Shown here piece after piece: positions 15,198-22,550 of a DNA stretch of 35,934 nucleotides. The position numbers and the translations under genes were made by a program. The DNA is taken from assembly GCA_023230925.1 (NCBI GenBank), contig JALNWK010000025.1, forward strand, positions 1 through 35,934, written 5' to 3'. Under the pieces are notes generated by a model. It worked only from the letters and a program-made list of their open reading frames with translations, ran no database searches and was not told the DNA's origin. Position 1 is the first letter of the stretch. Every line of letters starts with the position of its first letter. This DNA comes from Limnochordia bacterium. GTDB lineage: Bacteria; Bacillota; Limnochordia; DUMW01.

Positions 15198-16823
15198 TTG
15201 GCAGGTAAAGAGGTTCTTTTTCATGAAGAGGCACGACGGGCCATGGAGCGCGGCGTCAATCAGCTTGCAGACGCAGTTAAGGTCACCTTAGGACCCAAGG
15301 GCCGATATGTCATTTTAGAGCGAAAATATGGTTCACCAACGATTACTAACGATGGTGTCACCATCGCACGGGATATTGAACTTGAGGATAAGTTTGAGAA
15401 TATGGGTGCCCAATTGGTTAAGGAAGTAGCGACAAAGACCAATGATGTAGCGGGAGATGGTACCACCACCGCAACGGTTCTTGCCCAGGCGATGATCAAG
15501 GAAGGTCTTAAGAACGTTGCTGCAGGAGCTAATCCCATGCTTCTTAAAAGAGGTATGGATAAGGCAGCTAGTCTGGTTGTAGACGAAGTGAAGAAACTAG
15601 CACAGTCGGTAGAAACCAAGGAAGCCATTGCCCAGGTGGCTAGCATTTCCGCAGGTGATGAGGAGATTGGAAACCTAGTAGCCGAGGCCATGGAGAAGGT
15701 CGGCCGTGATGGTGTGATTACCGTTGAGGAATCCCAGGGAATTGGCATGACCTTGGATGTGGTGGAAGGAATGCAGTTTGATCGGGGATACATTTCTCCG
15801 TATATGGTAACCAATAAGGATAGTATGGAAGCGATCCTTGATGATGCTTACGTACTCATTACAGATAAGAAGATCAGTGCCGCTGCTGACTTACTACCTG
15901 TGCTGGAGAAAATCGTCTCAGCTGGTCGTCCACTGTTGATTATTGCTGAGGATGTAGAGGCCGAAGCCTTAGCCACTCTAGTGGTGAACAAGATTCGGGG
16001 TACATTGAATGTAGTAGCAGTCAAGGCTCCTGGTTTTGGCGATCGACGGAAGGCGATGCTTGAGGATATTGCTGTAGTTACCGGTGGTCAAGTGATTTCC
16101 GAGGATATGGGTCTGAAGCTGGAGAACACCAGTTTGGATATGCTCGGCAAAGCTCGTCAGATCCGTGTGGACAAGGATGATACCATTATTGTTGATGGTG
16201 CTGGTTCTGCCGATGACATCAAGGGCAGAATCGCCCAAATCCGTCGGGAGATCGATAACACCGATTCCGATTATGATCAAGAGAAACTCCAAGAGCGTTT
16301 GGCCAAACTAGCCGGTGGTGTCGCAGTAATTGGCGTAGGCGCGGCAACAGAGACTGAGCTGAAAGCGAAGAAGCACCAGGTTGAGGATGCCTTGTCCGCG
16401 ACCCGGGCTGCCGTTGAGGAAGGAATTGTTCCCGGTGGCGGTGTTGCATTGCTTCAGGCGGCGGGAGTGCTTCAGAACGTAGAGCTTACCGGTGATGAAG
16501 CCACAGGCGCGAACATTATTGCCAAGGCCCTTGAGGAACCAACCCGGATGATTGCCAACAATGCCGGTGTTGAGGGCGCCATTGTTGTTGAGGAAGTGCG
16601 GAAGGCTGCTAAGGGTACAGGCTATAATGCGGCAACCGGTGAGTATGTTGACATGGTGAAGGCCGGGATTATTGACCCTGCTAAGGTCACCCGTAGCGCA
16701 TTGGAGAACGCCACCAGTATTTCCGGCATGTTCCTGACTACTGAAGTATTGATTGCCGAAGAGGAAGAGGATCTACCACCGATGCCTCCGGGTGGTGGCA
16801 TGTCCCCTGATATGATGTATTAA
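15198..16823 (+). CDS. groEL: Chaperonin GroEL
   Basis: The 541-residue protein is a canonical GroEL with the ATP-binding GDGTTTATVLAQ, TLGPKGRYV, GAGSADD-like apical region and VPGGGVALL. It has the flexible tail ending GGGMSPDMMY, in place of perfect GGM repeats. It forms the double-ring folding chamber with GroES. The start is TTG at 15198 with AAAGGGG about 8 bases upstream. Nothing unusual is seen apart from the start codon. Confidence 0.98.
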   Translation: MAGKEVLFHEEARRAMERGVNQLADAVKVTLGPKGRYVILERKYGSPTITNDGVTIARDIELEDKFENMGAQLVKEVATKTNDVAGDGTTTATVLAQAMIKEGLKNVAAGANPMLLKRGMDKAASLVVDEVKKLAQSVETKEAIAQVASISAGDEEIGNLVAEAMEKVGRDGVITVEESQGIGMTLDVVEGMQFDRGYISPYMVTNKDSMEAILDDAYVLITDKKISAAADLLPVLEKIVSAGRPLLIIAEDVEAEALATLVVNKIRGTLNVVAVKAPGFGDRRKAMLEDIAVVTGGQVISEDMGLKLENTSLDMLGKARQIRVDKDDTIIVDGAGSADDIKGRIAQIRREIDNTDSDYDQEKLQERLAKLAGGVAVIGVGAATETELKAKKHQVEDALSATRAAVEEGIVPGGGVALLQAAGVLQNVELTGDEATGANIIAKALEEPTRMIANNAGVEGAIVVEEVRKAAKGTGYNAATGEYVDMVKAGIIDPAKVTRSALENATSISGMFLTTEVLIAEEEEDLPPMPPGGGMSPDMMY

Positions 16824-16842
16824 TTAGCCATGCGGCAAAGGG

Positions 16843-16877
16843 CCCTGCGAGGTTTATCGCAGGGTCTTATTTTATTT
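16843..16877 (+). terminator. Rho-independent terminator of groESL
   Basis: CCCTGCGA (16843-16850) and TCGCAGGG (16857-16864) form an 8-bp stem with a 6-base loop, followed by TCTTATTTTATTT. It lies 20 bases after the groEL stop. Confidence 0.85.
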
Positions 16878-17021
16878 CAAAAGAGTGTTGGTACCCATCC
16901 AGAAAGGTACAGACCGGTCAAAGAGGATAGCCTCCCAGTCATAGAACACCAATTGCCCAGTTGTTGTACATCGCGCAGCGGGCCATCGGTGATGGTGCTA
17001 AGTCCCTGGCACAACTAAGTG

Positions 17022-17051
17022 TTGGTGTCGATGGGTGTTTTATGGTAGAAT
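17022..17051 (+). promoter_or_regulatory. Candidate promoter of the hpt-guaA-his cluster
   Basis: TTGGTG (17022-17027) and TAGAAT (17046-17051) are 18 bases apart, and TGG directly precedes the -10 (extended -10 type). It lies 34 bases before hpt and is the only convincing promoter seen ahead of the long cluster. The rest of 16,878-17,021 shows nothing. Confidence 0.5.
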
Positions 17052-17084
17052 ACGGAGAGTAGACTTTAAGGAGCAGGTGGCAGA

Positions 17085-17606
17085 ATGGTCGATGATCAAA
17101 GCATTAAGGTATTGATTTCACAAGAAGATTTGCACGAGCGAATCAAGGAAATGGGAGCACAGCTAACCGAGGATTACCGGGATGGGAATCTGTTTGTCGT
17201 TGGGATTCTGAAAGGGGCCTTTGTGTTCATGGCGGATTTGATCCGGAGTATTGATCTGCCTTTAGAAGTGGACTTTGTGGCTATCTCAAGCTATGGCTCA
17301 GGCACAAAACAGACCGGTGTTGTGCGGATCCTAAAAGATCTAGATAGTACGATCGAAGGCAAGGACGTTCTCATCGTGGAGGATATTATCGATTCAGGAC
17401 TTACCTTAAAATATCTGGTGGAAAACCTTAGCTCCAGGAAGCCTAGAAGCCTTCGCATCTGCACTCTGCTGGACAAGCCCGAGCGGCGTGAAGTGGATAT
17501 TTCCACAGACTACACAGGGTTTGTGATTCCAAACCTGTTTGTTGTTGGATATGGATTGGACCACGATCAAATCTATCGGAATCTTCCTTATGTTGGCATC
17601 GTATAA
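17085..17606 (+). CDS. hpt: Hypoxanthine phosphoribosyltransferase
   Basis: The 173-residue type I phosphoribosyltransferase has the PRPP loop VLIVEDIIDSGLTL, the flexible-loop region SSYGSGT, and VVGYGLDHDQIYRNLPYVG at the C-terminus, as in bacterial HPRTs. It converts hypoxanthine (and often guanine) plus PRPP to IMP/GMP. The ATG follows AAGGAG and AGGTGG. guaA begins only 15 bases later, so salvage to IMP and amination to GMP are likely co-expressed. The canonical Firmicute neighbours tilS and ftsH are not here. Confidence 0.95.
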   Translation: MVDDQSIKVLISQEDLHERIKEMGAQLTEDYRDGNLFVVGILKGAFVFMADLIRSIDLPLEVDFVAISSYGSGTKQTGVVRILKDLDSTIEGKDVLIVEDIIDSGLTLKYLVENLSSRKPRSLRICTLLDKPERREVDISTDYTGFVIPNLFVVGYGLDHDQIYRNLPYVGIV

Positions 17607-17621
17607 GAAAGGGGGATGTTC

Positions 17622-19151
17622 GTGAGCGCAGGACAACAAATCATAGATGTCATCGATTTTGGCGGGCGGCAAAGCCGGCTGGTGGCGCGTAAACTTCGAG
17701 AACAGGATGTATATTGCCGGATTGTTTGGCATACCAAAGCCTTTGCCTCTTTGGCTGACCCGAGTGTGAAAGGGGCCGTTTTTTGTGGGGAATTTGAAGA
17801 TCCCAGGGCACAAGGCAAGATCGTAAAGGACGTATACTCTGAGATAAGCAGGGTGGAAAAACCAATTCTTGCTGTGGGAGCCGCGGGGTATGCTCTTCTT
17901 GCTGATGATGGAGTTGGGTGTGTGCCCAATCCTTTTGGGAAGACCGATGCGCTGATTACTCTAGATGCAGGGGTGCCCCTTTTTGCGGGGTTAGCCAAGG
18001 GCAAATATGTGGCCAAGTTGCCCTTTACTGTGCCACCTACCAAATCGCGTCTTGTTGCCATTGGCTGGGATGAGCAAAAACGGCCGGTGGCATTTGCTGA
18101 CACCGCATCAGAGCTTTTTATTGTATTACCAGGATTTGACCAAGCCACCGAGGAGTCGCTCGTGGGTAGCTTCGCCAAGCAGATCTGTGGATGCCGGGAT
18201 GACTGGACGGTTGCGGCTTTCATTGATTGGCAGGTGGCCCAGATTCGGGAGCAAGTAGGTCAAGGACGGGTCGTGTGTGGATTAAGCGGTGGTGTAGATT
18301 CGTCGGTCACTGCAGCCTTAGTCCATCGGGCCTTAGGGGACCAACTGGTTTGCATTTTTGTGGATCACGGTCTGATGCGCAAGAACGAACCCGAGGAAGT
18401 GATTAAGGCCTTGCGGGATGAGTTTGCGGTTAAACTGATTCATGTGGATGCCAAAGAGCGGTTCTTAAGTCGCTTGGTCGGAGTGACTGATCCCGAGCAG
18501 AAGAGAAAGATTATCGGTGAAGAGTTCATTCGCGTCTTTGAAGAAGAGGCCAGAAGATTAGGGAACGTGAGCTATTTGGCCCAAGGAACAATCTATCCGG
18601 ATGTGCTAGAAAGTAGTACCGATGGAAAGCTCGCAGTGAAATCCCACCATAATGTGGGTGGCCTACCGGAGCGAATGGGATTTGAACTGGTTGAGCCCTT
18701 GAAGGATCTGTTCAAGGATGAGGTACGGGAGGTTGGCCTTGCATTGGGATTACCAAGAGAGATGGTCTTTCGACATCCCTTTCCTGGTCCCGGCCTGGCG
18801 GTGCGCATCATCGGTGAGATTACCGAGGAGAAACTTGAGGTGCTTAAGGAAGCCGATGCAGTCTTCATTGACGAACTACATAAAGCAGAGCTTTATGATG
18901 AGATCTGGCAGGCTTTTGCTGTCCTTACAGATACCAGGACTGTGGGGGTGCATGCGGGAAGAAGAACCTATGGCAGGACGGTGATCCTTCGCGCAGTTAA
19001 CAGCGAGGATGCCATGGAGGCCGATTGGTCTCGGATTGATTTGGAGGTGCTAGCCCGGGTTAGTGAGCGAATTCTAAGGGAAGTACCCCAGATTAACCGG
19101 GTGTGCTATGATATCAGTCCGAAACCACCGGCAACTATTGAATGGGAGTAG
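17622..19151 (+). CDS. guaA: GMP synthase with a degenerate glutaminase domain
   Basis: The 509-residue protein has full GuaA length and order. Residues 1-190 are a class I glutamine amidotransferase fold (DFGGRQSRLVARKLRE), 195-395 the ATP pyrophosphatase domain with P-loop GLSGGVDSS, then the dimerisation domain ending SPKPPATIEWE. The glutaminase triad is missing. The usual GICYG nucleophile segment reads AVGAAG (Gly86 in place of Cys) and the HPE segment reads LPG (Leu169, Gly171). The ILSGGP oxyanion region is also changed (VFCGEFEDP). The synthetase half keeps its motifs. Predicted activity is XMP to GMP with free ammonia, or with a partner glutaminase. GTG 17622 is chosen because AAAGGGGG lies 6 bases upstream; ATG 17616 abuts that site. 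Confidence 0.93.
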   Translation: MSAGQQIIDVIDFGGRQSRLVARKLREQDVYCRIVWHTKAFASLADPSVKGAVFCGEFEDPRAQGKIVKDVYSEISRVEKPILAVGAAGYALLADDGVGCVPNPFGKTDALITLDAGVPLFAGLAKGKYVAKLPFTVPPTKSRLVAIGWDEQKRPVAFADTASELFIVLPGFDQATEESLVGSFAKQICGCRDDWTVAAFIDWQVAQIREQVGQGRVVCGLSGGVDSSVTAALVHRALGDQLVCIFVDHGLMRKNEPEEVIKALRDEFAVKLIHVDAKERFLSRLVGVTDPEQKRKIIGEEFIRVFEEEARRLGNVSYLAQGTIYPDVLESSTDGKLAVKSHHNVGGLPERMGFELVEPLKDLFKDEVREVGLALGLPREMVFRHPFPGPGLAVRIIGEITEEKLEVLKEADAVFIDELHKAELYDEIWQAFAVLTDTRTVGVHAGRRTYGRTVILRAVNSEDAMEADWSRIDLEVLARVSERILREVPQINRVCYDISPKPPATIEWE

Positions 19152-19189
19152 ATACTAGGCTCCTTTGTTAGAATGGAGTGGACCTAAAG

Positions 19190-20545
19190 ATGATTAGAGT
19201 GGTGGATACAACGATAAGCTCGCCTGCTGAGATACTAAAGACGGTCAGAAGGCCGGCGCCCGATGAGATGGAGGTATCCCCTCGGGTGATGGCCAAGACC
19301 CAGCAGATTTTCCAAAGGGCCCTAACCCCCAAGGAAGCAGTAACCCAGATTGTCTCCGATATACGGACCAAGGGCGATGAGGCCCTTTTGGACTATGCCC
19401 GGCGGATTGATGGCGTAGAGCTTACCGCAAGTAGCATGTGGGTTACCCAAGATGAACTGGCCCAAGCCAAAGAAGAGGTATCGGATGAGTTCTTAGATGC
19501 CTTAACACTGGCTGTTGAGCGAATCCGCAGCTATCATCGCCAGCAGCTTCCCAATTCCTGGTGGAACACTGATGCCAAAGGCGTCATTCTGGGTCAGAAA
19601 TACACTCCTTTGCGGGTGATTGGGGCTTACGTGCCAGGGGGTACTGCGCCCTTGGTTTCCAGTCTTTTGATGAGCTGTATTCCAGCCCAAGTAGCCGGTG
19701 TAAAGGAGATCGTTGTAGCTACACCTGCCCATGCCCAGGGAGGTATTGATCCTCATATCCTTACCGCTGCTGAGTATTTGGGCATCGAGCGAGTACTGAA
19801 AATAGGGGGAGCCCAAGCTATTGCGGCCCTAGCCTTTGGGACGGAGACGGTTCCTCAAGTGGATAAGATCGTAGGACCGGGAAACATCTTTGTTACCCTC
19901 GCGAAAAAACAGGTTTTCGGCCATGTGGGGATCGATATGCTCGCAGGCCCTAGTGAGATCATGATTATTGCTGATGAGGGTGCCAATCCCGTGTGGGTAG
20001 CCGCGGATCTACTGTCCCAGGCAGAACATGATACGGATGCCGCAGCGGTCTTGGTGACCCCTGTGCGGAGCCTAGGCGAGCAGGTACAAAGGGAACTGGC
20101 CAAGCAGGTAGATCTGCTTGGTAGAAAAGAGTGGGCCTTGGAAGCTTTGAAACGTTGGGGCTTGATCGTTTATACTAAGGATCTCATAGAGGCTGCAGAG
20201 GTAGCCAACCTGTTTGCACCAGAGCATTTGGAGCTTTGCGTGGCTGATCCCTTTGGCTATTTAGAGCACATTCATAACGCAGGGGCCATTTTCCTAGGTA
20301 ACCATACTTCGGAATCTTTGGGCGATTACGTTGCGGGACCGAACCATATCCTACCCACCAACGGGTCGGCGAGGTTTAGTTCATGCCTTGATGTTTTCGC
20401 CTTTGTCAAACGCTCCAGCATTATTTATTATACCGAAGAAGCATTGGGTGCCCACGGACCCAAGGCAGCGAAACTAGCCGATGTAGAAGGGTTACAGGCC
20501 CACGCCAATGCAGTACGAATCCGTCTCGACAAAGGGGGGGCCTAA
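19190..20545 (+). CDS. hisD: Histidinol dehydrogenase
   Basis: The 451-residue protein has the HisD signatures: YVPGGTAPLVSSLLM, VDKIVGPGNIFV, LAGPSEIM, LLSQAEHDTDA with the zinc Gln/His, GDYVAGPNHILPT and the C-terminal His in LQAHANAV. It carries out the last two oxidations, L-histidinol to L-histidine, with NAD+ and Zn2+. ATG 19190 follows TGGAGTGG; an upstream in-frame GTG at 19178 overlaps that site. It lies 38 bases after guaA and ends two bases before hisB. Confidence 0.96.
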   Translation: MIRVVDTTISSPAEILKTVRRPAPDEMEVSPRVMAKTQQIFQRALTPKEAVTQIVSDIRTKGDEALLDYARRIDGVELTASSMWVTQDELAQAKEEVSDEFLDALTLAVERIRSYHRQQLPNSWWNTDAKGVILGQKYTPLRVIGAYVPGGTAPLVSSLLMSCIPAQVAGVKEIVVATPAHAQGGIDPHILTAAEYLGIERVLKIGGAQAIAALAFGTETVPQVDKIVGPGNIFVTLAKKQVFGHVGIDMLAGPSEIMIIADEGANPVWVAADLLSQAEHDTDAAAVLVTPVRSLGEQVQRELAKQVDLLGRKEWALEALKRWGLIVYTKDLIEAAEVANLFAPEHLELCVADPFGYLEHIHNAGAIFLGNHTSESLGDYVAGPNHILPTNGSARFSSCLDVFAFVKRSSIIYYTEEALGAHGPKAAKLADVEGLQAHANAVRIRLDKGGA

Positions 20546-20547
20546 GG

Positions 20548-21138
20548 GTGGAACGCGTAGCACAAATAGATCGGAAGACCAAGGAGACTGACGTAAAGCT
20601 GTCTTTGAACATTGATGGAATTGGCAAGCATCAGATCGATACAGGAATTGGCTTTTTTGATCATATGCTGGCTTCCTTTGCCAAGCATGGACGGTTTGAT
20701 CTTCTCCTAACGGTCAAAGGGGATCTGGAAGTTGACTCCCACCATACGGTGGAGGATGTGGGGCTTTGTCTTGGTGGGGCCTTTAGCGAAGCCCTTGGGG
20801 ATAAGGAGAACATTACCCGATTTGGCCAGGCCTGTGTTCCCATGGATGAAGCCTTGGTGCTAGCAGCTGTTGACCTGTGTGGCCGTGGCTTTTACTTTGG
20901 TGAGCTTGCGGGATTGGAGGAGGCGCCTTTGGGCTCTATGGACGGTCAGCTGATTCCTGAGTTCTTTCGTTCTCTAGCCTACCGGGGCGGGATCACTTTA
21001 CATGTGCGTGTACTTTGTGGGGCTAATTGGCACCATGTAGCAGAAGCAGCCTTTAAGGCCGTTGCCTTAGCCTTGCGTCAGGCGTGTAGTCGAGATGATT
21101 CCGCCGGGGTACCCTCGACCAAGGGGACATTGGATTAG
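20548..21138 (+). CDS. hisB: Imidazoleglycerol-phosphate dehydratase
   Basis: The 196-residue monofunctional HisB has the internal-repeat metal motifs DTGIGFFDHML, DSHHTVEDVG and WHHVAEAAFKA, and lacks the phosphatase domain found in enterobacterial HisB. It dehydrates imidazole glycerol phosphate to imidazole acetol phosphate. The GTG start follows a run AAAGGGGGGG with 7 bases spacing inside the end of hisD, so the two genes are probably translationally linked. Its substrate is made by HisF-HisH, which are not encoded in this cluster. Confidence 0.96.
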   Translation: MERVAQIDRKTKETDVKLSLNIDGIGKHQIDTGIGFFDHMLASFAKHGRFDLLLTVKGDLEVDSHHTVEDVGLCLGGAFSEALGDKENITRFGQACVPMDEALVLAAVDLCGRGFYFGELAGLEEAPLGSMDGQLIPEFFRSLAYRGGITLHVRVLCGANWHHVAEAAFKAVALALRQACSRDDSAGVPSTKGTLD

Positions 21139-21149
21139 GAGGAAACAGA

Positions 21150-21884
21150 GTGCAGGTAATACCAGCCATTGATTTGCGCGAAGGAAAATGCGTGCGATTA
21201 TTACAAGGGGATCCCAATCAACAAACGATTTACAGTGATGATCCCCTCTCCGTTGCCCGGGAATTTGAGGTGGCAGGAGCCGCGCTTTTGCATGTGGTGG
21301 ATCTGGATGGGGCCTTCAGCGGTTCATCCAAGAACCTAACAGTTATTGAAGCAATTGCAGAGGAAATATCAATTCCCATCCAGGTAGGGGGTGGGATTAG
21401 AAGCCTACAGGCTATAAGAAGGGTCCTTGATACCGGTGCCAGTCGGGTCATTTTGGGTACCATCGCCCAAAGACAGCCGGAGCTTGTGGGTGAGGCTTGT
21501 CAGTTATACGGTGAACGGATTGTGGTTGGCATTGATGCCAAGGATGGACAGGTGGCAGTATCCGGTTGGCAGGAGGGCACCGATGTATCTGCCTATGAAC
21601 TGGGTCTTAGCATGAAAAATCTAGGTGTTAAGACAATTATCTTTACCGATATTGCCAGAGATGGGATGCTAACAGGACCGAACTACCAAAGCCTTGAGGA
21701 AATGCTTAAACTAGGTGTTTCCATTATCGCTTCCGGTGGCGTCTCTTCCCTAGATGATCTAATGCGGCTAGCCCAATTAGCATCCCAAGGACTGGTTGGT
21801 GCCATTGTGGGGAAAGCATTGTATGATGGCAGATTTGATCTTCAATCGGCCATTGCCCTCATCCAACAATCCAAAAAGCAGTAG
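21150..21884 (+). CDS. hisA: ProFAR isomerase
   Basis: The 244-residue TIM barrel has both catalytic aspartates, Asp8 in PAIDLREGK and Asp129 in VGIDAKDG, plus the phosphate loops VGGGIR and ASGGVSS. It isomerises ProFAR to PRFAR. It is clearly HisA and not HisF because of the PAID start and the VDLDGAFSG segment. The GTG start has AGGAGG 7 bases upstream. hisF would normally follow here but is absent; only 39 bases separate it from hisIE. Confidence 0.95.
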   Translation: MQVIPAIDLREGKCVRLLQGDPNQQTIYSDDPLSVAREFEVAGAALLHVVDLDGAFSGSSKNLTVIEAIAEEISIPIQVGGGIRSLQAIRRVLDTGASRVILGTIAQRQPELVGEACQLYGERIVVGIDAKDGQVAVSGWQEGTDVSAYELGLSMKNLGVKTIIFTDIARDGMLTGPNYQSLEEMLKLGVSIIASGGVSSLDDLMRLAQLASQGLVGAIVGKALYDGRFDLQSAIALIQQSKKQ

Positions 21885-21897
21885 GAGGTGTGTGCGC

Positions 21898-21927
21898 ATG
21901 GTGTTTACTATGCGCCGTGGTAGATGA
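21898..21927 (+). CDS. Nine-codon leader ORF overlapping the hisIE start
   Basis: A strong GGAGGTG site at the hisA stop is followed 8 bases later by ATG 21898. It opens a frame encoding MVFTMRRGR whose TGA overlaps the hisIE ATG as ATGA. hisIE itself has no site at a proper distance, so ribosomes probably load here and restart. CGCAT and ATGCG (21894-21898 and 21910-21914) form a short inverted repeat around it. It has no His codons, so classical attenuation is unlikely. Confidence 0.45.
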   Translation: MVFTMRRGR

Positions 21928-22523
21928 ATATAGAAGATCTTAAGTTCAAAGATGATCTGATTCCAGCGATTATCCAGGATTATCAAAACGGCGAGATCCT
22001 AATGCTGGCATACATGAACCCGGAGTCGGTAAAGAGAACCTTAGAGACAAAAAGAACCTGGTTTTGGAGCCGCAGTCGGCAGAAATACTGGATGAAGGGC
22101 GAGTCTTCTGGACATGTACAGATTGTGAAAGAGGTCATTACTGACTGCGATCAGGACACACTTTTGATCAAGGTGGAACAGGTGGGACCCGGAGCATGTC
22201 ACACTGGGCACCGGTCTTGTTTCCATCATCCCTTGGGCGAGGGGACACCTGATACAATCGGTGAGGTAACCTTCGATGTGAATGCAGTCTATGGTAAAGA
22301 GAATGTCCTAGAGAAGCTGTACGAGAACATAAAAGAGGGTGATCTTGAAAAGATCAATACCCGGCTTCTTGATGTCGCGGGCAAGATTGTGGCCGGAGAG
22401 GACAGCCCAAAGGATCTAATCTGTCACTCATCGGAACTGTTGTTAGGCCTACTGTCACTCCTAAAGGCACGACAGATCTCCGTGGACGAGCTTTTGGTAG
22501 AGCTAAACACCCGTGACTTATAA
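21924..22523 (+). CDS. hisI: HisI cyclohydrolase with a degenerate HisE-like C-terminus
   Basis: Residues 1-118 are an intact phosphoribosyl-AMP cyclohydrolase: TWFWSRSRQKYW, the Mg site DCDQD (74-78) and zinc Cys92/Cys99 in ACHTGHRSCF. Residues 122-199 align with the all-alpha HisE pyrophosphohydrolase at LYENIKEGD and SLLKARQISVDELLVEL. The usual EExxE helix reads LLDVA (148-152) and the ExxD helix reads HSSE (168-171), and the SYTAKL segment is shortened. The hydrolysis of phosphoribosyl-ATP is therefore doubtful, while the cyclohydrolase step should work. The start overlaps a 9-codon leader ORF. pcrA begins 27 bases downstream. Confidence 0.88.
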   Translation: MNIEDLKFKDDLIPAIIQDYQNGEILMLAYMNPESVKRTLETKRTWFWSRSRQKYWMKGESSGHVQIVKEVITDCDQDTLLIKVEQVGPGACHTGHRSCFHHPLGEGTPDTIGEVTFDVNAVYGKENVLEKLYENIKEGDLEKINTRLLDVAGKIVAGEDSPKDLICHSSELLLGLLSLLKARQISVDELLVELNTRDL

Positions 22524-22550
22524 CCTGGAGAGACTGAAGGAGGATGTGTT

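Noticed and set aside
17616..18201. Frameshift as the reason for the odd GuaA N-terminus
   Set aside because: The reading frame is uninterrupted and glutaminase-fold landmarks (DFGGRQSRLVARKLRE, then ICGCRDDW) align on both sides of the changed active-site residues.
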